Below, one piece after another: positions 1-5,976 of a DNA stretch of 6,324 bases. Position 1 is the stretch's first letter, and each line of letters starts with the position of its first letter. Source of the stretch: Bifidobacterium breve (GTDB lineage Bacteria > Actinomycetota > Actinomycetes > UBA12327); NCBI GenBank assembly GCA_943332445.1, contig CALQPL010000066.1, positions 1-6,324 on the forward strand, written 5' to 3'. Both the position numbers and the translations under genes were made by a program. The notes under the pieces are model-generated. The model did no database searches and was not told where the DNA came from. It saw only the letters and a program-made list of their open reading frames with translations.

Positions 1-1
1 C

Positions 2-244
2 CACATCTACGACTGGGTAAACGGCACTCCGGCTGACTCTTGGACGTCGGCTGCCATTGCCTCTGACGGTTCATACGGCGTTCCTGAAGGCATCATCACC
101 TCGTTCCCGGTTCGTTCAGTGGGCGGCGAGTGGCAAGTGGTTCAGGGTCTGGAAGTCAACGACTTCTCGCAGGCTCGCATTGACGCATCCAACGCCGAAC
201 TGTTGGAAGAGCGTGCCGCTGTTGTTGAACTTGGCTTGATCTAA
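2..244 (+). CDS. mdh: Malate dehydrogenase, C-terminal part (5' end outside window)
   Basis: This frame is open from the left edge and ends at TAA 242-244, giving the last 80 residues. The protein should interconvert malate and oxaloacetate with NAD(H) in the cytoplasmic TCA cycle. The visible segment matches the C-terminal domain of the roughly 330-residue actinobacterial/proteobacterial-type malate dehydrogenases: YDWVNGTP, then AAIASDGSYGVPEGIITSFP, then VQGLEVNDFSQARIDAS, and the ending ELGLI. The nucleotide-binding fold and the catalytic Asp/His pair lie in the missing upstream part, so neither catalysis nor coenzyme preference can be checked here. It is followed after 34 bases by icd on the same strand with no terminator-like hairpin between, so the two TCA-cycle genes are probably co-transcribed. 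Family identification is by recognition of these conserved blocks; a lactate dehydrogenase is much less likely given the GVPEG block and the tail. Confidence 0.93.
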   Translation, partial: HIYDWVNGTPADSWTSAAIASDGSYGVPEGIITSFPVRSVGGEWQVVQGLEVNDFSQARIDASNAELLEERAAVVELGLI

Positions 245-262
245 TTTTTCCTTCGCACACCC

Positions 263-269
263 TTAAGGA
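263..269 (+). promoter_or_regulatory. Ribosome binding site of icd
   Basis: TTAAGGA lies 9 bases before the ATG at 279 and matches the anti-Shine-Dalgarno core. It is the clearest Shine-Dalgarno sequence in the window and supports ATG 279 as the icd start. It also shows that icd is translated independently of mdh, not by stop-start coupling. Confidence 0.7.
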
Positions 270-278
270 CACGCACTC

Positions 279-1496
279 ATGAGCAAGATCAAAGTAACGA
301 ACCCTGTCGTTGAGATGGATGGCGACGAGATGACGCGCATCATCTGGTCGTTCATTAAGGAGCAGTTGATCCTTCCTTACCTCGACATTGATCTGAAGTA
401 CTTTGACTTGAGCATTGAAAACCGCGATGCAACCAATGACCAGGTCACCATTGACTCGGCCGAAGCCACCAAGCTCTACGGCGTGGCTGTTAAGTGCGCG
501 ACTATCACTCCCGATGAAGAGCGCGTCGAGGAGTTTGGTCTCAAGAAGATGTGGAAGTCGCCCAACGGCACCATTCGCAACATCCTCGGTGGCGTGATCT
601 TCCGTGAGCCCATCGTCATTTCCAACATTCCTCGATTGGTTCCCGGTTGGACTAAGCCGATCATCATTGGTCGCCACGCCTTTGGTGACCAGTACCGTGC
701 CACTGACACGGTGATTCCCGGTCCTGGCTCATTGACATTGACCTACACGCCAACTGATGGTGGCGAGCCCATGGAGCTCGACGTCTATGACTTCCCCAGC
801 GGTGGCGTGGCCATGGCGATGTACAACCTTGACGACTCAATCCGCGACTTCGCCCGCGCATCCATGCGTTATGGATTGGACCGTGGCGTTCCGGTGTACC
901 TGTCCACCAAGAACACGATCATGAAGGCCTATGACGGTCGATTCAAGGACTTGTTCGCTGAAGTTTTTGACGCTGAGTTCAAGGCTGACTTTGACAAGGC
1001 TGGGTTGACCTACGAGCACCGTTTGATCGACGACATGGTCGCGTGCGCCATGAAGTGGGAAGGCGGCTACGTGTGGGCTTGCAAGAACTACGACGGTGAC
1101 GTGCAGTCAGACACCGTTGCCCAGGGATTTGGTTCGTTGGGATTGATGACTTCGGTGTTGATGACTCCGGACGGCAAGACGGTTGAAGCCGAAGCCGCTC
1201 ACGGCACGGTGACGCGTCACTACCGTCAGCACCAGCAGGGCAAGCCCACGTCCACCAACCCGATCGCATCCATCTTCGCGTGGACGCGTGGCCTGGACTA
1301 CCGCGGTCGCATGGACGGGACCCCTGAAGTCAGCGAGTTTGCTCAGACTCTCGAGCGCGTCTGCATTGAAACGGTCGAGTCGGGCAAGATGACCAAGGAC
1401 TTGGCGCTTTTAATCAGTGCCGACCAGCCGTTCCAAACGACGCAGGAGTTTTTGGCCTCCATCGACGAAAACCTGCAAAAGGCCATGGCTAAGTAG
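279..1496 (+). CDS. icd: NADP-dependent isocitrate dehydrogenase, dimeric eukaryote-like type
   Basis: The 405-residue protein should oxidatively decarboxylate isocitrate to 2-oxoglutarate, producing NADPH in the TCA cycle. It belongs to the homodimeric type II group that includes human IDH1, and aligns with IDH1 almost without gaps. Substrate-binding residues are all visible: T77, the KSPNGT loop with S94, R100, R109, R132 in GRHAFGDQYR, and Y139. The catalytic lysine is K211. Metal-binding aspartates are D251, D274 and D278, the last two in NYDGDVQSD. The NADP-binding block HGTVTRHYR has R313 and H314, equivalent to IDH1 R314/H315, which predicts NADP rather than NAD use. STNPIASIFAWTRGL follows at 325-339. 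Length is normal for the family and the frame is intact. ATG 279 is chosen because of the good ribosome binding site and because the N terminus (KIKVTNPVVEMDGDEMTR) matches family starts. It sits between mdh and xthA in a tight co-directional run. Confidence 0.98.
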   Translation: MSKIKVTNPVVEMDGDEMTRIIWSFIKEQLILPYLDIDLKYFDLSIENRDATNDQVTIDSAEATKLYGVAVKCATITPDEERVEEFGLKKMWKSPNGTIRNILGGVIFREPIVISNIPRLVPGWTKPIIIGRHAFGDQYRATDTVIPGPGSLTLTYTPTDGGEPMELDVYDFPSGGVAMAMYNLDDSIRDFARASMRYGLDRGVPVYLSTKNTIMKAYDGRFKDLFAEVFDAEFKADFDKAGLTYEHRLIDDMVACAMKWEGGYVWACKNYDGDVQSDTVAQGFGSLGLMTSVLMTPDGKTVEAEAAHGTVTRHYRQHQQGKPTSTNPIASIFAWTRGLDYRGRMDGTPEVSEFAQTLERVCIETVESGKMTKDLALLISADQPFQTTQEFLASIDENLQKAMAK

Positions 1497-1509
1497 TCAT
1501 TAAGTCTTC

Positions 1510-1514
1510 AGGTG
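1510..1514 (+). promoter_or_regulatory. Ribosome binding site of xthA, favouring ATG 1520
   Basis: AGGTG ends 5 bases before ATG 1520. An in-frame TTG at 1517 would sit only 2 bases from it, too close for normal initiation. The site therefore favours ATG 1520. Confidence 0.5.
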
Positions 1515-1519
1515 CGTTG

Positions 1520-2338
1520 ATGTTTAAGGTCCTCACGGTCAACGTGAACGGCATTCGCGCCACCAAGAAAAATGGTGGTGTTGAGTGGCTGGAATCGGCC
1601 GGCGTAGACGTCATGTGCTTGCAGGAAGTGCGGGCAACGCATGAGCAGCTCCACGAGGCCATCGCGGGAAGTGAATTTGCTACTTGGCATGTTTCGCACA
1701 GCCCTGCGTCAGAGTTAGGCCGCAGCGGGGTCGCCGTGCTCTCGCGTGAACAACCCAGTGCTGTGCGCGTGGGTTTTAACAGCGAAGAGTTTGATCACCA
1801 GGGACGATGGATCGAAGTTGACCTTGATTCACCTGTGGGCCCGCTCACCGTTGTTTCGGTCTATGTGCCCACCGGTGATGCGGACAAACCACTCAAGCAA
1901 GCCGAGAAGTATCGTTTCCTTGATGCCATGGATGCTCGACTTGCGGCGTTGGGCACGCGTGCGAGCCGAACGAAGCGTCAGGTCATCGTGACCGGTGACT
2001 TTAACGTGGGCCACACCGAGCTCGACATTAAGAATTGGAAGGGCAACCTCAAGAAGGCCGGATTCCTTGCGGATGAACGCGCACACTTTGACACCTGGTT
2101 CGCACGTGATCGCTGGGTGGACGTGCATCGACGCTTTGCTGGTGAGGTTGCCGGCCCCTATACGTGGTGGTCGTGGCGCGGTCAGGCTTTTGATAACGAC
2201 GCCGGGTGGCGGATTGATTACCTCATAGCGACCAAAGCTCTCGCGGCTCAATGTCGCGAAGTGGTGGTAGGTCGAGCACCAAGTTACGACACGCGTTGGT
2301 CAGACCACGCGCCCGTAATCGCCACATTTGGTCAGTAG
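1520..2338 (+). CDS. xthA: Exodeoxyribonuclease III / AP endonuclease (ExoIII family)
   Basis: The 272-residue protein is an exonuclease-endonuclease-phosphatase fold enzyme of the ExoIII/APE1 family. Members cut DNA at abasic sites and remove 3' blocking groups and nucleotides during base-excision repair in the cytoplasm. The active-site set is complete and in order: N8/N10 in TVNVNGIR, the metal-binding E36 in CLQEVR, Y115 in SVYVPTGD, D160 and N162 in VTGDFNVGHTELDI, D233 in WRIDYL, and the terminal S261-D262-H263 in RWSDHAPV. These correspond to E. coli ExoIII N7, E34, Y109, D151, N153, D229, D258 and H259. Length is typical (about 260-275). It starts 23 bases after icd and ends 24 bases before the next gene, all on one strand, so it is probably in the same transcript. 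The exact balance of exonuclease and AP-endonuclease activity cannot be read from sequence. Confidence 0.95.
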   Translation: MFKVLTVNVNGIRATKKNGGVEWLESAGVDVMCLQEVRATHEQLHEAIAGSEFATWHVSHSPASELGRSGVAVLSREQPSAVRVGFNSEEFDHQGRWIEVDLDSPVGPLTVVSVYVPTGDADKPLKQAEKYRFLDAMDARLAALGTRASRTKRQVIVTGDFNVGHTELDIKNWKGNLKKAGFLADERAHFDTWFARDRWVDVHRRFAGEVAGPYTWWSWRGQAFDNDAGWRIDYLIATKALAAQCREVVVGRAPSYDTRWSDHAPVIATFGQ

Positions 2339-2345
2339 TGCGATC

Positions 2346-2365
2346 TGTGGGAATGTAGTCCCGTG
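2346..2365 (+). promoter_or_regulatory. Possible weak RNA hairpin covering the GTG start of the CorC-like gene
   Basis: TGTGGGA (2346-2352) can pair with TCCCGTG (2359-2365) across a 6-base loop: three G-C pairs, one A-U and three G-U wobbles. The right arm contains the GTG start codon. No convincing Shine-Dalgarno sequence is present, so partial masking of the start could reduce initiation. The stem is short and could be chance. Confidence 0.25.
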
Positions 2366-3676
2366 AACCCTGTGTTGGTCAGCGTCCTCCTCGTCCTGAT
2401 TTTGATGATCGTCGGAGGACTGTTCGTTGCCTCTGAGCTAGCGTTGTTGTCTTTGCGCGAAGGCCAGATTCGGGCCTTGAAGTCTCGAGGTCGCCGCGGG
2501 GCCAAGGTGGCCAAACTCCACACCAACCCGAACCGATTTTTGGCTGCGGCTCAAATCGGTGTGACGTTCACTGGCTTCTTGTCTGCGGCTTACGGTGCAG
2601 AAACGTTGGCATCCAGTGCGGGGGAGGCCTTGGTGTCTCAGGGGATGTCGCAGAGTTGGGCGAATGCGCTTTCTCTGATCGGCGTCACCTTGGTTATCGC
2701 TTTTATTTCCCTGGTGATTAGTGAGCTGGTCCCTAAGCGGTTGGCTCTGCAAAGGTCTGAAGCTTTGTCCCTTGCTTCGGCTCCCACCATTGACCGCATC
2801 GCCTCTATCTTTCGACCCGTTATTTGGCTGCTCTCAATCTTCACGGACCTTGTGGTGCGAGCGCTAGGTGGGAATCCGAATGAGAAGCGAGCTGCAATCA
2901 CCGAAGAAGAACTGCAAGGCATGCTCTCGACGCATACCGGTCTGTCGCGCGAGGAGCGCAAGATCGTCAGCGATGTATTCACCGCTGGTGACACCCGCCT
3001 TCGGGAAGTCATGGTTCCTCGAACCGAAGTCAATTTCTTGTTAGCCGACACCTTTGTGGCCAAGGCCTTAACCGACATCGTGGAACTTCCGCATTCGCGC
3101 TATCCAGTGTTGGGTGAAGGCGTCGATGATGTGGTGGGCTTTGTGCACGTTCGCGACCTTCTCAATCCTGCCCATGCAGGTACGCGGTTGCGGGTAGAGG
3201 ATTTGGTTCGAGAGATCTTGCAGTTGCCAGGGAGTAAGAACTTGTTGCCCGCCTTGACGCAGATGCGCAATGAGGGCGCTCACATGGCCGTTGTGGTGGA
3301 TGAATATGGCGGCACGGCCGGAATCGTCACGCTCGAGGATTTGGTTGAAGAGCTCGTGGGCGATATTAGAGACGAGTACGACTCGTCGGCGGCTGATACA
3401 CGAACCTTGGCCGGTGGTGATGTGGAAGTGGATGGACTACTCAACATTGACGACTTCATGCGCGATACGTCCATGACGTTGCCTGATGGGCCGTATGAAA
3501 CTGTCGCTGGCTTCATGGTGGCGACCTTGGGCAGACTTCCGCACGTCGGTGATGTGGTGGAGGAGCAAGGCCGGCGTCTTGAGGTTTCCTCGATGGATGG
3601 TCGCCGAGTAGCCCGTATTCGCGTGGCTGCTGCACCAGTTGATGACTCCATCAGCGACAATAACGACCATGCCTAG
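2363..3676 (+). CDS. CNNM/CBS/CorC-domain membrane protein (hemolysin-like, HlyC/CorC family)
   Basis: The 437-residue inner-membrane protein has the standard three-part layout. Residues 1-165 form a CNNM (DUF21) transmembrane domain with hydrophobic segments near 3-23, 60-75, 100-121 and 143-165, and the signature pieces VASELALLSLR and VISELVPKRLAL. Residues 205-338 form a CBS pair, with VMVPRTEV, HSRYPVL, then VVDEYGGTAGIVTLEDLVEELVG. Residues 345-422 form the CorC/HlyC C-terminal domain (GGDVEVDGLLNIDDF to GRRVARIRV). Relatives are named hemolysins, but characterised CNNM/CorC proteins act in Mg2+ (and Co2+) efflux or resistance, with the CBS pair sensing nucleotide-Mg. A Mg2+ homeostasis role is therefore the better inference and is not proven here. 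The GTG start at 2363 places the first membrane segment correctly at the N terminus; no ATG lies nearby. It overlaps trpS by 8 bases at its 3' end, suggesting translational coupling. Confidence 0.93.
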   Translation: MNPVLVSVLLVLILMIVGGLFVASELALLSLREGQIRALKSRGRRGAKVAKLHTNPNRFLAAAQIGVTFTGFLSAAYGAETLASSAGEALVSQGMSQSWANALSLIGVTLVIAFISLVISELVPKRLALQRSEALSLASAPTIDRIASIFRPVIWLLSIFTDLVVRALGGNPNEKRAAITEEELQGMLSTHTGLSREERKIVSDVFTAGDTRLREVMVPRTEVNFLLADTFVAKALTDIVELPHSRYPVLGEGVDDVVGFVHVRDLLNPAHAGTRLRVEDLVREILQLPGSKNLLPALTQMRNEGAHMAVVVDEYGGTAGIVTLEDLVEELVGDIRDEYDSSAADTRTLAGGDVEVDGLLNIDDFMRDTSMTLPDGPYETVAGFMVATLGRLPHVGDVVEEQGRRLEVSSMDGRRVARIRVAAAPVDDSISDNNDHA

Positions 3677-4688
3677 TCCAGCTGCCAGCAAGCAGGCCCG
3701 CGTCCTGTCCGGTATCCAACCCACTGCGGATTCATTCCACCTGGGTAATTACCTCGGCGCCATTGCCCAGTGGGTGCAGCTCCAAGATGATTTCGACGCC
3801 TTTTATTGCGTGGTTGACCTGCACGCGATCACCGTTGACTACCAGCCAGAAGAACTCCATCGACGCACGCTCATTTCCGCGGCCCAACTCCTAGCCGCTG
3901 GTCTCGAGCCGGAGCGTTGCACGTTGTTCGTCCAAAGCCAGGTGCCAGAACATGCCCAATTGGCCTGGGTGATGCAGTGCATCACGGGGTTTGGCGAAGC
4001 CAGCCGCATGACGCAGTTCAAGGACAAGTCGGCTCGCGGTGGTGCTGACCGATCATCCGTTGGCCTATTCACCTATCCCATCTTGCAAGCCGCTGACATT
4101 TTGATTTATCAAGCCGATGAAGTCCCTGTTGGGGAAGATCAACGTCAACACTTAGAACTCACGCGTGATTTGGCTCAGCGGTTTAACGCTCGTTTCGGTG
4201 AAACCTTTACCGTGCCGAAGCCTCGGATCGTTAAGGCCACTGCCAAGGTGCTCGATTTACAAGACCCGACGTCAAAGATGAGCAAGTCCGCTGAAAGTTC
4301 GGCTGGTCTAGTGGAATTGCTGGACGACCCCAAGGCTATTGCTAAGAAGATCCGCTCGGCCGTTACCGATAGTGATCGCGAGATCTCCTTTGATGAAGTC
4401 AATAAGCCGGGAGTGAGCAACCTGCTCACGATTCAGTCTGCGCTGACCGGTACTTCGATTGCTGACTTGGTCGCGCACTATGACGGAGCGGGCTACGGCG
4501 ATCTCAAGGCCCAAGTCGCCGATGTTGTTGTCGAATTTGTCACGCCGTTCCAAGAACGGGTCAACCACTGGCTCTCGCATCCAGCCGAACTCCACGAGGT
4601 GTTGCAAGCAGGTGCCACACGTGCTCGCGAGGTAGCAGCACCGACGCTAGCGATGGTCTATGACCGACTGGGATTTGTTACGGCCTAA
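3669..4688 (+). CDS. trpS: Tryptophan--tRNA ligase
   Basis: The 339-residue class I aminoacyl-tRNA synthetase charges tRNA(Trp) with tryptophan in the cytoplasm, acting as a homodimer in this family. The Rossmann fold begins with SGIQPTADSFHLGNYLGA, holding the HIGH-like H24-L-G-N27. Further blocks are VVDLHAITV (48-56), the FGEASRMTQFKDKS segment (108-121), YPILQAADIL (136-145), D147 near the tryptophan pocket, GEDQRQHLELTRDLAQRFN (155-173), and the mobile loop PTSKMSKS at 200-207. The helical C-terminal domain follows. Length is normal. I chose ATG 3669, which gives MPSPAASKQ before the conserved RVLSGIQPT. In-frame TTG 3639 and ATG 3642 would add 9-10 residues and deepen the overlap with the preceding gene. 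The start has no clear Shine-Dalgarno sequence and lies 8 bases inside the upstream gene, consistent with coupled translation. No T-box or leader is present. The stop codon overlaps that of the opposing carboxypeptidase gene. Confidence 0.96.
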   Translation: MPSPAASKQARVLSGIQPTADSFHLGNYLGAIAQWVQLQDDFDAFYCVVDLHAITVDYQPEELHRRTLISAAQLLAAGLEPERCTLFVQSQVPEHAQLAWVMQCITGFGEASRMTQFKDKSARGGADRSSVGLFTYPILQAADILIYQADEVPVGEDQRQHLELTRDLAQRFNARFGETFTVPKPRIVKATAKVLDLQDPTSKMSKSAESSAGLVELLDDPKAIAKKIRSAVTDSDREISFDEVNKPGVSNLLTIQSALTGTSIADLVAHYDGAGYGDLKAQVADVVVEFVTPFQERVNHWLSHPAELHEVLQAGATRAREVAAPTLAMVYDRLGFVTA

Positions 4689-5917
4689 CGGCCTGAACCA
4701 CCCTCAGTGCGTTGCCGAGAGTTGGTGCCGCCGCTGAAGTAGCCAATGAGTGCAAGGAATCCGGCGAAAGCAATCCCAAACACCAGAACGAACAGTTGTG
4801 CGGGTGAGGTGCGTCGAGACTGACTAGCCGCTGATGGGGTTTGTGGATTTGAATCGGTGGCCCTTGATGCAGTAGTTGGTGTTGCCAACGGCTGCGCCGT
4901 GGGGCTAGGTGGCGGGGTGTAAGTAGGGGCGGGGCCGGTCGGATCAACGAGTTGCCCAACGGGCGTGGAGATCCGCGCTGCGTTGACAAAACCCCAGTCC
5001 AAGAGCAACTTGGCATCAACTTTGGTGGGTTCTTGGTTAGCCATCATCGTGATCAGGATGCGCCGGCCATTACGTTCAGCCGCTCCGATGAATGTGCGCT
5101 GTGCCTTTGTGGTGTAGCCGGTCTTAATGCCGATCATGCCTTTGTAACCGGCGGCCATCAGCCGATTCTCGGTATAAATCTGATAGCTCGAGCGTTTGAC
5201 CTTGGGGTTTTTAGGCTCTTTGTCAGGGAAGCGCGCTCGCACAGTGCGGGCATAGCGCGCAAAGTCAGGATTCTTTAGACCTTCGCGACCAAAGAGCGCT
5301 AAGTCGTAGGCCGAAGACAGCTGCCCTTTAGCATCAAGGCCACTGGGATTTTTGGCAGTGGTGTCAAAAGCTTGCAAACGCTGTGCCTCTTCATTCATCA
5401 GTCGCACGGTGCCTTTGATGCTGCCGCGCGAGCGAGCAATCGCATTGGCAGCGTCGTTTGCGCTCGGTAGGAAAAGTGCATAAAAGAGGTTGTCCAAGGT
5501 GTAGTGACTGCCCGGAAAGAGCCCCACTCTGGAACCTTCAACAAAGGTGTCTGCGGGGATGACTTGGTACTTCTCGTCAACACGGACGCGCGGAAGTATG
5601 GTCAAAGCGGTCAGGGTCTTCAGGGTGCTGGCCGGGGGTCGCCTCTTGTGGGCATTTCGTGCCGCCAAGATTGCTCCGGAATTGGCATCAGCAACAACGA
5701 ACGACTCCATGGTGACCTTGGGCAACGCGGTGACGCCATTGCCACCCCCAACGAAGGTGCCACTGCGACCTAGGGCCGCACCGCCAATCGTGCTCGGGGT
5801 GGGTGGTTGCGTAGATGGTGGTGCAGCGAAGCTGGGGACGGCGAGAGGTGCCATGCAAGCGAAAACGGTGAGGCTAGCGACCACAAAGGCGCGCCGAAAC
5901 TGGTTAGAACCGCTCAC
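4685..5917 (-). CDS. D-alanyl-D-alanine carboxypeptidase (S11 family penicillin-binding protein), membrane-anchored
   Basis: The 410-residue protein is an extracytoplasmic serine carboxypeptidase that removes the terminal D-Ala from peptidoglycan stem peptides. Residues 1-31 form a signal peptide: RR at 8-9, hydrophobic core 10-29, predicted cleavage after PSFA. A Pro/Gly-rich stretch (32-66) leads into the catalytic domain (67-310). The three penicillin-binding motifs are intact: S97-T-L-K100, S152-A-N154 and K265-T-G267. Family blocks NPSGLD and SSAYDLALFGR are also present. Residues 321-372 are a Pro/Thr/Ser-rich linker, and 373-394 form a transmembrane helix (LFVLVFGIAFAGFLALIGYF) followed by a short basic tail. 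E. coli DacA-type enzymes use an amphipathic helix instead; the linker plus helix resembles actinobacterial DacB/DacC-like proteins. GTG 5917 is the first start after an in-frame stop at 5954-5956, and no Shine-Dalgarno sequence is well placed, fitting the leaderless promoter described at 5924-5929. The stop (TAG, 4687-4685) overlaps the trpS stop. Confidence 0.95.
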   Translation of the reverse strand: MSGSNQFRRAFVVASLTVFACMAPLAVPSFAAPPSTQPPTPSTIGGAALGRSGTFVGGGNGVTALPKVTMESFVVADANSGAILAARNAHKRRPPASTLKTLTALTILPRVRVDEKYQVIPADTFVEGSRVGLFPGSHYTLDNLFYALFLPSANDAANAIARSRGSIKGTVRLMNEEAQRLQAFDTTAKNPSGLDAKGQLSSAYDLALFGREGLKNPDFARYARTVRARFPDKEPKNPKVKRSSYQIYTENRLMAAGYKGMIGIKTGYTTKAQRTFIGAAERNGRRILITMMANQEPTKVDAKLLLDWGFVNAARISTPVGQLVDPTGPAPTYTPPPSPTAQPLATPTTASRATDSNPQTPSAASQSRRTSPAQLFVLVFGIAFAGFLALIGYFSGGTNSRQRTEGGSGR

Positions 5918-5923
5918 CCTGTC

Positions 5924-5929
5924 AGCGTA
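5924..5929 (-). promoter_or_regulatory. Candidate -10 element of a leaderless promoter for the carboxypeptidase gene
   Basis: On the - strand, TACGCT matches the TANNNT -10 pattern and ends exactly 6 bases before the GTG at 5917. The last T would be -7, so transcription would begin at the G of the start codon and give a leaderless mRNA, a common arrangement in actinobacteria. No TTGACA-like -35 is seen. The absence of a well-spaced Shine-Dalgarno sequence agrees with this reading. Confidence 0.55.
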
Positions 5930-5964
5930 GGTGACCCGTAGGGCTGTGGCCGGCTAGACGCGAA

Positions 5965-5970
5965 TACGCT
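5965..5970 (+). promoter_or_regulatory. Candidate -10 element of a leaderless promoter for mutA
   Basis: TACGCT ends exactly 6 bases before ATG 5977, so the predicted transcription start is the A of the ATG. An AAGG at 5972-5975 is only 1 base from the ATG, too close to act as a normal ribosome binding site, which favours leaderless initiation. The same 8 bases, TACGCTGA, occur at the same distance from the opposite start codon on the other strand. Confidence 0.55.
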
Positions 5971-5976
5971 GAAGGC

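Noticed and set aside
156..677. 173-codon open frame on the - strand opposite icd
   Set aside because: It lies antisense to the strongly conserved icd and the end of mdh, shows no recognisable domain, and is explained by codon bias of the sense gene.
1517..1519. TTG as the start of xthA
   Set aside because: It is only one codon before ATG 1520 and 2 bases from the AGGTG ribosome binding site; ATG 1520 has better spacing and matches the family N terminus.
2638..3660. Antisense open frames (146 and 126 codons) opposite the CorC-like gene
   Set aside because: The Ser/Thr/Arg-rich translations are typical shadows of a GC-rich sense gene; no start signals or family motifs.
3600..3668. T-box or tryptophan attenuator upstream of trpS
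   Set aside because: This stretch is the coding 3' end of the preceding gene, with no leader, no terminator hairpin and no Trp-codon cluster.
2363..3676. True hemolysin or toxin function for the 'hemolysin-like' gene
   Set aside because: The CNNM-CBS-CorC domain order is that of ion-homeostasis proteins; the hemolysin name is historical and nothing in the sequence indicates a pore-forming toxin.
4682..4693. GGCC-TAAC-GGCC dyad at the trpS/carboxypeptidase junction as an intrinsic terminator
   Set aside because: The stem is only 4 base pairs with no T-tract on either strand, so it is too weak to call a terminator.
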